Shown here in pieces: positions 24,796 to 35,706 of a DNA stretch of 64,000 nucleotides; the first letter of the stretch is position 1; every line of letters begins with the position of its first letter. Where the stretch lies: contig OY754470.1 of assembly GCA_963575645.1 (NCBI GenBank), forward strand, positions 1,922,001 through 1,986,000. Reading direction: 5' to 3'. The position numbers and the translations under genes are program-made. The notes beneath the pieces were generated by a model that searched no databases, had not been told where the DNA came from, and was given only the letters and a program-made list of their open reading frames with translations. This DNA comes from Xanthostigma xanthostigma. Lineage: Eukaryota; Arthropoda; Insecta; Raphidioptera; Raphidiidae.

Positions 24796-25530
24796 CTAGC
24801 GGTCCCGCCCGGTTTCATCCGGGTGCAAAAGAACGAATGGGGAAGGAAGGGACATGAGTACGCACATTCATCTTAGTTTAACGAGATTAATGTTGTGTTC
24901 AAACTTCATAATGATCGGAATTACCGTTCAAAAGTTTTCGTCGTTAAAAAGCAGTATTTATACTTTTTTTAAGTAATAAATTTCTTTTAATACCTATAAT
25001 AAATATTTAATTGAAAACACTGTAGGAAAATTATTTTTATATAGGTACCTATAGTTGTAACAGTTTTCAAATGAGCTATTAATAAGATATTTAATTTTAA
25101 TTAGTCGTAATAAAATTTTAAAAAATTGAAATGAAAGCCTTAGAAGAAAGCAATGTAGAAAATAAAAAAAATAATAATATATTCGCCGACGTGGGGCTTG
25201 AACCCTAGACCCTGGCATTAAGAGTCTTACGCTCTACCGACTGAGCTATCCGGGCTTGTGAACGTGACGCGCTAATATTTCAATATTTAGTTAAGGCATT
25301 TCACCTGATAATATTTGTCGGACGGACTAATTTTGAGATACATCTCGCAACACTTTTCATTGATGTTCCGCTCCAATTGGTCGTAGCGTGATATTGTATA
25401 GCCTATAACCTTCCTCGATAAATGGGCTATCCATAAAAAAAAAAAAAAATTTCAATTCGAACCATTAGTTTCTGAGATTAGCGCGTTCAACCAAACAAAC
25501 AAACTCTTCAGCTTTATATATTAGTATAGA
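24796..25530 (-). mobile_element. Non-autonomous Helitron, 735 bp, with both ends
   Basis: On the minus strand it begins A|TCTATACTAATATATAAAGC at 25530, a Helitron 5' end common in insects. It ends with the hairpin-forming CACCCGGATGAAACCGGGCG then CCGCTAG|T at 24796. Insertion is between A and T, as Helitrons do. No Rep/helicase frame, so it is non-autonomous. It carries a tRNA-Lys-like sequence (25184-25255). Confidence 0.85.
25184..25255 (-). pseudogene. tRNA-Lys(CTT)-like sequence inside a Helitron
   Basis: Minus strand: GCCCGGATAGCTCAGTCGG (acceptor strand plus A-box), anticodon loop GACTCTTAAT with CTT anticodon, and B-box GGTTCAAGCC. The 3' acceptor strand (GTCGGCG) no longer pairs well with GCCCGGA, and the T-stem has mismatches. 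I read it as a decayed or SINE-type tRNA-Lys rather than a functional gene. The pol III boxes remain plausible. Confidence 0.7.
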
Positions 25531-25980
25531 TTAAAAGTTCAAGATAAGTGCGGAATTTTTAATATTTTGTTTGATACAAACGGGGTGTTGGTAAAAAAAG
25601 ACTACTATCAAAAATGATGCCCGTAAAAATTAGATTTTTTTTTATATTATGAAACATTTTTTTTAAAAAGCCTGATGCAGAAAAATGGGGAAAAATGAGC
25701 GTTTTGAGTGGAACAATACAGATCCGCTCCTTCGACCAATTTTAACACGAAATGACAAGACGCAACGCATAACGGTTTTTGACATTTTACCGTGAAAGTG
25801 CAAAACGTGGTTAACAAACTTTAATTTTGTAGCATGTTACCTAGTTACATGTGTTTCGTAACGGCCCGTGAAAGTCCAGAACGCGACTAAAGAACTTTAA
25901 CCACCAAAATGGTGGTTAAAGTTTGGTTGTAAAAAATACATTCTTTTTGCACGCTTTATATTAACTTCACTTGTAAGTTT

Positions 25981-26002
25981 GTATGTATGTATGTATGTAT
26001 GT
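25981..26002 (+). repeat. GTAT microsatellite
   Basis: About five GTAT units followed by GTTT units, at the edge of a dispersed CACGCTTTATATT repeat. Confidence 0.8.
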
Positions 26003-26125
26003 TTGTTTGTAACCTTCGTTTGGACTACAGCAAGTGGTTTATTACTGTAGAACAATATGCCAGCACTGTAACTACAGTGGTTAGCCGTGCGGTCTAAGGC
26101 ACGGGTCTTCGCTGATGTCAAAAAT

Positions 26126-26352
26126 ACACGCTTTATATCGAACCAAATTTTTTTTAAAATAAGCTTAAAACAATAATGAATAAAAAAAACTAGTATTATT
26201 GTGAAAAAAGCATAGGGCACTCGATGTACGAAAATGTGGAACAAAGCGCCCCACGCTTTTTTCACAATAATACTAGTATTTTTTATTCATTATTGTTTTA
26301 AGCTTATTTAAAAAAAAATATTTTTTACTTTTTAGTTCTATATAAAGCGTGT
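26126..26352. mobile_element. 227-bp palindromic foldback element
   Basis: The ends ACACGCTTTATA and TATAAAGCGTGT mirror each other. Inner arms (about 26144-26211 and 26256-26327) are near-exact complements through AAGCTTAAAACAATAATGAA and ACTAGTATTATTGTG. The loop is about 45 bp. No transposase. The frame at 25897-26265 is partly made by this element. Confidence 0.75.
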
Positions 26353-27585
26353 TTTTTAGTTTTTTTTTTAAACTGTATTTATTTCGAGTTAGGTGTAACC
26401 TCTGAATTTTTTATGTAGGTCACATTTCAAGAGAACCTTGCCACAAAACACCGGCCAGTACGACGCCTTGGCTGTAATTCGATGCAGCAGTCTCGCAGTG
26501 CAGTACATTGTAATATAAGTCGGAGAAATACAAAGATAACAATCGAGTTGTTGGGTTTACTTAATGAGGATTTGCACTTCTCATAAAATAGCATACATCT
26601 AGTAGGCAAACGTGTTTAGGCGCGTCACGTGACAGAAAAGTTTACGCAGCGCGACCCCATTGCAGCTCCGTAGGGTGTTGGGAGAGCTGATGCTCCCCAA
26701 ACAACATACAAACCCGGTTCGTGCTTTCTCACTCTTTCACTTTGTTTGACGCCACTATGAATAATTGTAAGTTATGGTAAATCTAGTGTTTGTCAAACTT
26801 TCTTTTAATATGCCGATGGAGAAGTTCTTTTTCTTTCAAAAAGCCGGATACCTGTACCAACATTTTTTTGCCGAATACCGGGTACAAAGTCGTTTCCGAA
26901 ATAATTGTATCGAACCAGCTTTTATCCTTAATGGAGAAGTTCTCTTTCTTCTGTCTGTTTCAATACATTTGTAACTGTTGCTGATTATTTGACGATCTTG
27001 TTTTGCATATCTTTTTAATTCTTAGTCTACTGGTAAGTAAAGTATAGTAGAATACAAGTATTGTAATCATTAATCACATGTTCACGTTGTTAATTGCCCT
27101 TTTGTGCCAAGTTAACTATCGATTTATCTCACAGACCGCTGTTTGACAGGTGCCGGTGTAACTTTGCTCCTCGTTTACACAACCAACTTTAGGTATGATC
27201 GTTGGTTACAGGTGCAAGCCGACGTAACTAAAAACATATTTTTTTTGTTTGAAGAAAAGTGCTTCGACAGCTATGGTCATTAGCACATAGTACATTATAG
27301 ATATGTTGATATGTATGGTCAAAAATTGTTTTTTTTGACAAATTTGATGATTAGGAAATTTTCACTTGACGCGAATACAAAATTATGATAGTGTCACATT
27401 ATGATAATAATAATAAACGCTGAAGACTTCAGTTGATCGTCTATAATCTACTATCTATCTATCTATTAACATCTCCCGGTAGCTGTCTTCTGGATATAAG
27501 CATCGGAACTTTATATTGCTTATTTTTTTAATTGCGACCTCCGGTTACGTTATTTGATGGCCTGCAACTATTCGCGACATATTTA

Positions 27586-27927
27586 TGTTCGTCCGAAACC
27601 ACTGAAACGATTTTAATGAAATTTTATAAATGTGTCTTACTTGGTCCAACTTACACTATAGAATGGTTTTTATTAAATATTTTATACAAGACTACGGTGT
27701 TTTGTGAAAATAAACTGTTTTAGTAACATGTCGCGACATCTGATAGAATTTACTCAAAGCTATTAGTTTAGAAACAGAGAAAAAAATTTGTTTAAGTACC
27801 AAGTAGCGACATCTGATAGAATTCGCTCAAAGCTATTATTTCAGAAGCAAATCTGGTAGAATTTGTTCATATTCATTTTGCAGAATTATATCTATCGCAC
27901 CCGGGTGAAACCGGGACGGGCCGCTAG
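27586..27927 (+). mobile_element. Helitron copy, 5' end unclear
   Basis: Same family as 40297-40717 and 47752-48633, with shared TCCGAAACCACTGAA, ATGTGTCTTACTTGG and GCGACATCTGATAGAATT. It ends CACCCGGGTGAAACCGGG...CCGCTAG|T at 27927. Homology starts near 27586; the true 5' TC end was not located. Confidence 0.7.
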
Positions 27928-28460
27928 TTTATCTATAAAAAAAAATAATACACATATGTATTCGTTTTACTTTTGAGGTTATAAAAAAGCTAGTATTTGA
28001 GCCATACGGATAATTTTATCTGTGGGATAAGTACTATCGACAATTGATTAAAACTAATTCTTAGATAAAGGTATTCTGAACTTATCCCGTAGTAAAGACG
28101 TCGCTCATTGAAGTTTTGTTATTAGTCTTGATATTTTTCCTGAGTTACCTTAGTTTGTGTTTGGACCGTCGAATAATGTTCTCCAGTAATATAGAGGCGG
28201 TGGACACGAGAAACAAACTGACGCCACTAGACACTGGCACCGCGTTATCGATCCATTAATTCAATCATTTCGTCGACATATTTTATACGATTTGCAAAAG
28301 CTTTTCTATGGGATTTATTTTAAAGGTCAATGTTCTTATTTACACATAAAAAAACGTTGAACTCCCGTTGTTAAAGGAAAAACATTTGTCATCACCAGCT
28401 GAGTTAAGTGCTTTGTATTCTGACATCTATATTATTTTAATACACGACAGACTAAACGCG

Positions 28461-28589
28461 GAATAGTATATACAAGGGCAGAAAGTTGATTCTTGCACTG
28501 CGCGTCTTGATGCTCAAGGCGAACCGAGGACATCAAGACGCGCAGTTCAAGGCTCTCAAACTTTCTGCCCGCGTGGTGTATACTATTTC
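28461..28589. mobile_element. 129-bp imperfect palindrome
   Basis: Outer arms GAATAGTATA and TATACTATTTC, middle GGGCAGAAAGTT and AACTTTCTGCCC, inner ACTGCGCGTCTTGATG and CATCAAGACGCGCAGT. The three paired blocks have small asymmetric bulges. The GGGCAGAAA core resembles the element at 13528-13626. Confidence 0.7.
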
Positions 28590-30743
28590 TTCATACCTCG
28601 GTCGGAGGAACGCTTATTAATTACAATAATTAATTATTGATTACATAAAAACACAGATAAATTCCAAACATGCAGCTTTGAGGTTATACGTAAAAACACG
28701 AATGACAACGACTGTAATTTTATTCAAAAGCGTAACGAACGACACTGTCGGGAGTGGTGGTAAATTACAATTTTTATCGATTAGGTTTTCGACACTATAT
28801 TCGATCGATTTCTGTTTAATTCTTAGAGAGTAAATTTTAATATCGATTGTATAATTTATAATCGAACAGAAAAAGTTATTTTTTTTTATTTTATAAACCA
28901 ATGATACAGAATATGTAGACATAACACCTTTTTTTACACTAACTGCAAATGTGACTTTAAAAAACTTACATAACGTATTTAGTCATTTATATTGTATAAC
29001 GTGATAAAATTTTGTCTCCGGAGACACACTATTTTAAGATCAGGCTTTTAACGTGTTAATATTATATCGTTTCACATATCTCTGGCATATTTTTTATTGT
29101 ATCTGGTTGTATCGCTTTAATAGTATACCCGTTTCTTACACCACATTTGACACTTCTCTCACACCATATATGATCCAGTACGGAAACGATTTTTTGCGGT
29201 TACTTAAGATCTGTGCAATATTTTCGTTCATGTAAAATAAAAATATGTTTATTATTTTCACTTGCCCGCGACTTCACACACTTGAAGATCGATTTTACCC
29301 ATAGATCAGTTGTTACTTTTGACGTAAGCCGTTCAACTTGTTGATACAAAAAAACGATCAAGTGTAAGCTGGACTCGCGCATCGAGGTACAGATGTACTA
29401 ATTAGATAATTTACCAAGAAAAAATCGAACCATTTAACCTAATTACGCGTGACAAATGTTGTTGTTGTGGCACATTATCCACTATTCCATTTTCATTGAA
29501 ACTTCAATCTGATACGAACTACCTATCTGTTTAGTGTGTAAAAGCAGAACTGTGCAGAAATAAACGCCATCAGACATGCCAAACGGCCGTAAAACATTAA
29601 CGCGGTCTTGTTATCGATTGCAAACTGTATTTTTGATATAATCAAATTGTTTATAATTGTTCTGTAAGTTTACACATTGTCACTTTACACAAGGATATTC
29701 GTTACAACCCTAGACTAAAGTATGTATTTATGTGTCAATATGAAAATATTTAAAGTTGGTTGTTTGATAGTTTAAAGTCGAACTGAAGACATGTCGTAGC
29801 ATCGTAGTATCGTAGCAATTATGTGATCGGTTTTGTGTCACATTTACTAGCTGTTAATAAATTGCCCTCTTATATTGGAACAATCCACAAAGTACATACA
29901 ATTGCTATTATTGTTAATCATAACGAAACTAGTACGAAAGTCGTAACCTACCTTTCCTACCTCAATCATTGCAAAGTATAGTTGGTTTACAATATTTGGG
30001 ACTTTTTTATTTTATTATAACCATTAGTTGATCTACAGAGGTTACTTCATTTTATCTGACCAATCAGCGTAAACGCGGGAATGACGTCAGCTGACTAACT
30101 ATTCTAATGAAGTACAAATAAGAAAATTTACATTTTTATTACACAATTTAGTTTTTAATAATATCTATATAAACAAACAAAAAATTGAATATAATGGTCA
30201 TTGTTAATTAATTTTTATATATTTTTATGCCTTATGTTTCAGGTGTTCTTTTGCTTTGCTTTCTTTTATTTTTATGTTGAGATATTTAATACGGATTCGC
30301 CCGTTGCTATTAATTAAGTTAAAGATTAAAAATTGTAGAAAATAACGGGAAGTGTGATAGATGGAAAATAGCAATGGTGCGAATGGCGTCTGTTATGACA
30401 TAAAGTCGAGAAACGGACGTTAAACGCATTATTATTATTATTTATTTAATACGGATGAATTTCGACACAGTGTTCTAATACTCACAAATTATTATTATCA
30501 ATATCCTGTCTTTTGACTGCTTTAACATTTGTTGAAAACAACAGCCGCTGCCACGCAAATAATTGACAGGTCCGCCGGACCCACTACATCTCAACTTAAC
30601 CAGGCAACCTCTACTGTACTAACCTTGTTTTATTATATTCATTTTTAGAAAATGTATATAAATCAGTTGATTTTTAGTAATAACAAAAGGGAACCAACTT
30701 CATTTGGATGAACAATACGTATAATATTATACTTAAAGCCTTA

Positions 30744-30953
30744 GGCCTAGTTTATATGAGAGGCGTTCAACGCGCGTTGGCCCAACGCGCGTTTACAGTT
30801 TCTATACAATTGTATAGGACTGTTTATATGATAACGCGCGTTGGTGGCGCGTTGAACGCGCGTTATCATATAAACAGTCCTATACAATTGTATAGAAACT
30901 GTAAACGCGCGTTGGGCCAACGCGCGTTGAACGCCTCTCATATAAACTAGGCC
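30744..30953. mobile_element. 210-bp fully palindromic Harbinger-type MITE
   Basis: TTA (30741-30743 and 30954-30956) flanks inverted ends starting GGCCTAGTTTATATGAGAGG. A 3-bp TTA duplication with GG-starting ends fits PIF/Harbinger elements. The two halves are almost exact complements, and each half holds several copies of AACGCGCGTT plus CTATACAATTGTATAG. Frames reported on both strands translate identically and are artefacts of the symmetry. Confidence 0.8.
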
Positions 30954-31176
30954 TTATAGTCAAGCTCGATATTATTACATTTTGAATTGATAAATAGCGT
31001 CAAATACGAGTATTGTCTTTTTTTAGCTACATAATAGGATTTTGTTTGTACATGTTTTTTTGTCCTGGTTAATTCAAATTTGCGTTTTTAATTAGTTAAA
31101 ATTCATTGTTTAAAGATTTGGGCAGAAGAAACCCGCAATTTTTTGTTAGATTAAAATGACATATTATGTATACCTA

Positions 31177-31372
31177 TGTCACCGTAAAATTGTAAATATC
31201 GTTAGGTTGTAATCTGTCTCGCGAGATTGTGAACTGTCGAAAGATTGTGAACCTCAACGTACTGCTTACAATTTAATGTATTATTATTACGTTGAGGTTC
31301 ACAATCTTTCGACAGTTCACAATCTCGCGAGACAGATTACAACCTAACGGTATTTACAATTTTACGGTGACA
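31177..31372. mobile_element. 196-bp palindromic MITE, TA target site
   Basis: TGTCACCGTAAAATTGTAAA at 31177 is mirrored by TTTACAATTTTACGGTGACA ending at 31372, flanked by TA on both sides. Arms of about 85 bp match nearly perfectly (TCTCGCGAGA, ACTGTCGAAAGATTGTGAAC) around a short AT loop. TA flanks suggest Tc1/mariner-type mobilisation. Confidence 0.75.
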
Positions 31373-32085
31373 TATATATTTCAAACGTCTGATGTGACGT
31401 ATTTTGATTCCAGCGTTATTACGACGTCACACGATAAAACACGAATCGGTTAACGATGTGCGAACTGGGCGTTCGTTTATTTATCAAATTACGCCACTTT
31501 TAACACGCGTTTTAAGTATTATTGACGGTTAAACATTAAATAACTTAAAAACTAGGCGCATTGTTGGTTATTTTTTGCTTAAAAATATTATTCCAAGAAT
31601 TCGTGGACACCTGTTTATTTTTATGAGCTATATTTAGATTTGGTTCGTTGTTTCTTTCTTTTCTCACCCACCTTTGACCTATGACCTATCTATCCTATTG
31701 ATCTGGTTTTATCTTCAAGTTATCATCTAACTTTTACCAAAAATTTCGCTTGATAAACAAAACCGACATAACTCCGTTTTTAATACCATCAAGTTTTTCT
31801 GTCAGCTACTAGAAAGAAAAGCGATAGTCTGTTAAAACGATCCTTTTTAAAAGTAGCTCTAAAGATACGAGTAAATATACAGAATAACACACAAAACTAG
31901 TCGTAATCGATTGTTCGAAAATACATATTTTAGACATTTCTTCTAGGAATATAAATAAATAATGTAAAGATCAAATTGGTGATAATTAAAAATAATGTTA
32001 TTACTGATCTTTACAAAGTCTAAATGCGTTCGATCACAACCAAAATGATATTGTGTTTCTAATTGGTTTGTTTCTTAAGTGTAAA

Positions 32086-32494
32086 GGCCGCTGCACACGA
32101 GGCTGGATTTGCCGCTAGATTCTTTGCTAAATTTGACAACTAGTTTTCTAGCGCTGGTTTTCTTGATTGCTTATATGTGCACACGAGACGTCATTTCAGA
32201 CTTGTTGTGCGCGCGCAATGACAGCTCAAATATAAACACAGAGCAAAACGTGTCTGTAGTCTGACTCTGAGCAGAATGACGCCACGCTGGTTTGTGGGCG
32301 TTTGTTAATGTTGCCCACGTGACAAGATTGGTTCTTACTCAGAGCAAGCACAGGACCTAGCAAGTAAAATAGCCTCTGTTCTAATTTTAAAATCTATCTT
32401 GTGAGCTAGCAGGCGAGCCTCGTACCTAGCCTACCGGCCAGCAGAAGTCCAAGCAGTGTTTATAGCAGTTATTCCAGCCTCGTGTACAGCGGCC
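32086..32494. mobile_element. TIR element, GGCCGCTGCACACGAGGC family, copy 1
   Basis: Inverted ends GGCCGCTGCACACGAGGCTG and CAGCCTCGTGTACAGCGGCC bound 409 bp. Internal motifs (GCGCGCAATGACAG, GATTGGTTCTTACTCA, AAATCTATCTTGTGAG) recur in copies at 33780-34216 and 53639-53990. No coding frame. No clear target duplication, so superfamily not assigned. Confidence 0.7.
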
Positions 32495-33779
32495 CAAAAT
32501 TTGTGTTGGAAAGAGTAATGACTTTTTTCCAGTTTAAAACCTGAACATTGCGGGCTTTTATAATAGTTGAACCATGGAAACGCTATAGAATTATTCCTAA
32601 GATTTTAATTACTCATTGAGAAACGTGTTCTTTGCTTTGCAATTACAATTTTCTTGTATTATTGAGTAGCACTATTTTTTATTACCTTTTACCGTTTTTC
32701 AAGTACTATAAACTTGATATATTAAATTACATTTTAGCACTCTATTTTTATATTTATGTACTTGTAATAAACATCTTAAATTCTCAATAAAAATTTTTGA
32801 AACGCATTATAAAATCGTGATAAACAAACTACAAATATTGTTTGTATATCTATATTTGCATTGTTGGATGAATTTGTTGCATTCTGATTGTTTACGGAGG
32901 CTTAAAGCACACTTCATGTGCAATTTGTCTGGCACTTACTATGCATAGCGCGCTTTTACAAAGGATAATAAAGTTTTATTGTTTAAAAGTTGATGCCAAA
33001 CAAGTTTGTTAAATGTAATATCACACTTATGCAACTGCAACGATGAATTTGCGTTATTTTTTTTAATGGAAATAAAAAGCAAAAGAACATCGCGCATTTT
33101 ACAAAGGTCCAAAGCCTCCCAAAAGTGATTTCTATTTCATTGTGTTTTTAGTGTTGTCTGATACATCGAAATGACGGTATTATCAATGAAAAAAATTAGA
33201 TGTAAGTAAACATAATAAAGTAATATTTCGGAACCTCTGATGCTGGATTGCAGAAAGCATTGTCAAAAAATTTGATTGGACAATGTCAATGATCATACAA
33301 CTCTACTGGCAAAATAGGAGTATTAAATATATGGATACACCAAATTAAAAATATTATATAATATATTTTAATTAAGTTTATTGAAAATTCACGTGAAAAC
33401 CGTACTATCCCAACAATACTCTATTTTCACAGAGGGTGTTAATAATAAATTGATTTCATTATTTCTGCGTTTGAAAAAGATTGTAAAGCTTTTTTATTTA
33501 TAGCATACATCATTACTGACATAAATTATATTGAAAAGAAAAGTAAACAAGTGACGTTTTTATATACTGAAATATACGTTTGAAAAAAGTAATATAGTAC
33601 TATTCAGGAGCTGCTTATGATTAATAGATATGACTGATTTAACTGATAAACGTATTTTTATGCATGAACAGCAACAGCAACAGGTTGATTTGAATGAATT
33701 GTGTGCGACATCGTGCAGGTTGCTGGTTTGTGCTGTGCAGGTTGTTGCCTGACAAGTGTGCGCGATCTTTTAATCTAAA

Positions 33780-34216
33780 GGCCGTTGCACGCGAGACTGG
33801 TTTTGCCCACAGTTCTGTGGGTTTTGCCACTATATTCCTTGCTAGACTTAACTGCTGGGTTTCAAGCGTTGGTTTTTGTGATGGCTTATGTATACGATGC
33901 ATATTGAAGTGTGCTTTGTAGATGGGTTCGGTGCGTGTGCAGTGGTAGAACGTTAACAAAAGTGAACGTTTATTGTTTCTGAACAGAACACACACTATGG
34001 CAAATGTCGTCCACGTAGCAAGATATTGTTTCCTGATTGGTTCTTACTCAATACAATCAGACGAACAAGCGAGAAAAATAACCCTGGTTTTAATTTTGAA
34101 ATCCATCTTGTGAGCAAGCTAGCGAGCTTGTAGTGACGTCATTTCCACCCGCACGACAGCCAGCCCAAGTCGCAACAGTGCTTCTAGAGGCAAAACTATC
34201 CTCGTCTGCAGCGGCC
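33780..34216. mobile_element. TIR element, GGCCGCTGCACACGAGGC family, copy 2
   Basis: Ends GGCCGTTGCACGCGAGACTG and a right end reading GCAGCGGCC. Internal AACGTTAACAAAAGTG, GTTTCTGAACAGAAC and GATTGGTTCTTACTCA match the other copies. 437 bp. The open frames on both strands (33639-34318) are consequences of the element. Confidence 0.7.
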
Positions 34217-35029
34217 TTTAACCTTGAACTTGATCAAAATAAATACAGAAATTTTTTGTTAAGGAATTTCTCGTATTTCTCAATTAAAATTAATTACTGG
34301 TTTTATTGGCATAGTTAAAATCAGTTTGAATTCATTTACGAATAAGTTCGGATATTTCTCTTAATTAAATATAACATTAATGGTTATATTATTAGCGTAG
34401 TTAGCAGTACTTTCTCTCCTTTTCTTTAGAGTTTTGATTTCGTGCTGTTTCTAAGTTTTTGAAATTTGATATTTGGTATAATAATCGCTGTAACAACTTT
34501 GTTATTATAACTCAAAAGATGTAATTCTATATTGTCTAAAATAATGTTTCAACTGCAAGGTTTATTGTGAAGCTTGCTCCACAATATTATATTTTTTCTT
34601 CTGTTGATGTTCATATTGCACACAACGCTACACCGGTAACCGTAGTGTGTTCTATTGTCGCCTTGCGCGTCAGCTGACAAGAAGTTAAATCTACGTTTAT
34701 TTCGCACGAAATCCGTTCCAATTGTTCCTTTCAAAAACAGAGAATTTGATCTATAAAATGAAGCCATTTTAAGATTGATAATAAGTCCTGAAATTTTAAC
34801 TGAAACGTACATGTCGGTTGGTTTCTACGTACGTCCGAGCGATACAGGTCGCAAAACTTGACGAATCGCCTTGGCTTCTATGAAAAGAACCTAAACCGTG
34901 CAGCAGCAAAACAGCGCTATACAAATCGCGTTATAGTAAGTTACTACTTGTACAATGACAGTGTGCAAACAAAATTAGTGTAACAAAGTGTTACTCGGTG
35001 CGATAAGTTGGTACGTGAGTGATTTTTAC

Positions 35030-35287
35030 CTGCGGTCCCGTTTCGTATAGGGAAAAAATCGTCGTCGTCATCATCGTCATCGAATTCGTCATCACCGGGA
35101 CGAAGATTCAATTCTCGCGATGGTGATGGAGTTGCTAGCCGCACTACAAAGCAAAGCGTCAGTAGCAGTAGCGACGTGAGCGACCTCATCTCCAGCAGGT
35201 GGTGCACTCCTCCAGGTTGTACTGGCGGCGCGGATGTGGTGTGCTCGCGCTGCACACGGCATCCGCCAGCATCGTAGAGCCGAAGCT
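35030..35287 (-). CDS. Gene A exon 1: 5' UTR, start codon and signal peptide
   Basis: The exon starts after acceptor TTTTCAG (35288), so an upstream non-coding exon exists. Coding runs 35189-35030, ending GCAG|GTAAAA in phase 1. MRSLTSLLLLTLCFVVRLAT is a clear signal peptide. Residues 33-44 are acidic (GDDEF, then eight Asp at 37-44), followed by an NGT glycosylation sequon at residue 50. I chose ATG 35189 because it gives the signal peptide; an upstream ATG at 35272 is in another frame (see the upstream ORF). The full model is 1128 coding bases, 375 aa, with two EB/EGF-like modules, one membrane helix and a cytoplasmic tail: a cell-surface protein of unknown role. I cannot name an orthologue. 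Confidence 0.82.
35186..35272 (-). other. 28-codon upstream ORF overlapping the gene A start
   Basis: In the gene A leader, ATG at 35272-35270 opens 28 codons (MLADAVCSAS...) and stops at TGA 35188-35186. That TGA overlaps the main ATG (35189-35187) as ATGA. Another frame also has an ATG in between. Such overlap is compatible with termination-reinitiation or repression of the main ORF. Whether it is translated cannot be told from sequence. Confidence 0.55.
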
Positions 35288-35323
35288 CTGAAAATTAACA
35301 ACGAAAGATTAATCTATGGAACT

Positions 35324-35706
35324 TATGGCACGCCGTTTTACTATTTATTAGTAAAATATTTTTTTAAAAATTATAAAAATATTTAACAATTTTAATTTCA
35401 GAAAAAAAAAGTTTTGAGTGAATTTTTTTATGTGGTGACATAATAAAAATACAATATTAATATGTCATGACATAATTATAATTCGTCGTCTTTCCTATCT
35501 CTTCCTATGTATATTAGCATTTAATTTTATGCCATTACATAATAATATTGTATTTTTATTATGTCATGACATAAAAATATTGTATTTTTATTGTCACCAC
35601 ATAAAAAAATTAACTCAAAATTTTTTTTCTGAAATTAAAATTGTTAAATATTTTTATAATTTTTGGGAAAATATTTTACTATTAAATAATAAAACGGCGT
35701 GCCATA
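35324..35706. mobile_element. 383-bp MITE with long inverted repeats, TA flanks
   Basis: TGGCACGCCGTTTTA and its inverse (ending GGCGTGCCA) lie inside TA dinucleotides. Arms of about 150 bp match, including TAAAAATATTTAACAATTTT and ATGTGGTGACA. The palindrome TGTCATGACA recurs in both halves. No transposase. It lies in the 5' UTR intron of gene A, 37 bp upstream of the exon 1 acceptor. The frame at 35529-35747 is an artefact. Confidence 0.75.

Larger units (their letters stand above)
21296..35029 (-). other. Gene A intron 1 (13.7 kb)
   Basis: Donor GCAG|GTAAAA (35029), acceptor TTCACAG (21296). Contains Helitrons, palindromic MITEs and two copies of a TIR family, listed separately. A further exon hidden here cannot be excluded, though direct joining keeps the frame. 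A GC-richer patch at about 26.42-26.75 kb has no supported gene. The stretches 21.4-23.5, 28.6-30.7 and 32.5-33.7 kb show nothing clear. Confidence 0.65.

Noticed and set aside
25184..25255. Functional tRNA-Lys gene
   Set aside because: The acceptor and T stems are mismatched and the sequence lies inside a Helitron, so I called it a pseudogene or SINE-like sequence.
26062..26110. tRNA-like GTGGTTAGCCGTGCGGTCTA segment
   Set aside because: Only a D-arm-like part is readable; no B-box or closing stem was found.
30708..30950. Two matching open frames on opposite strands
   Set aside because: Identical translations on both strands result from the palindromic MITE, not from genes.
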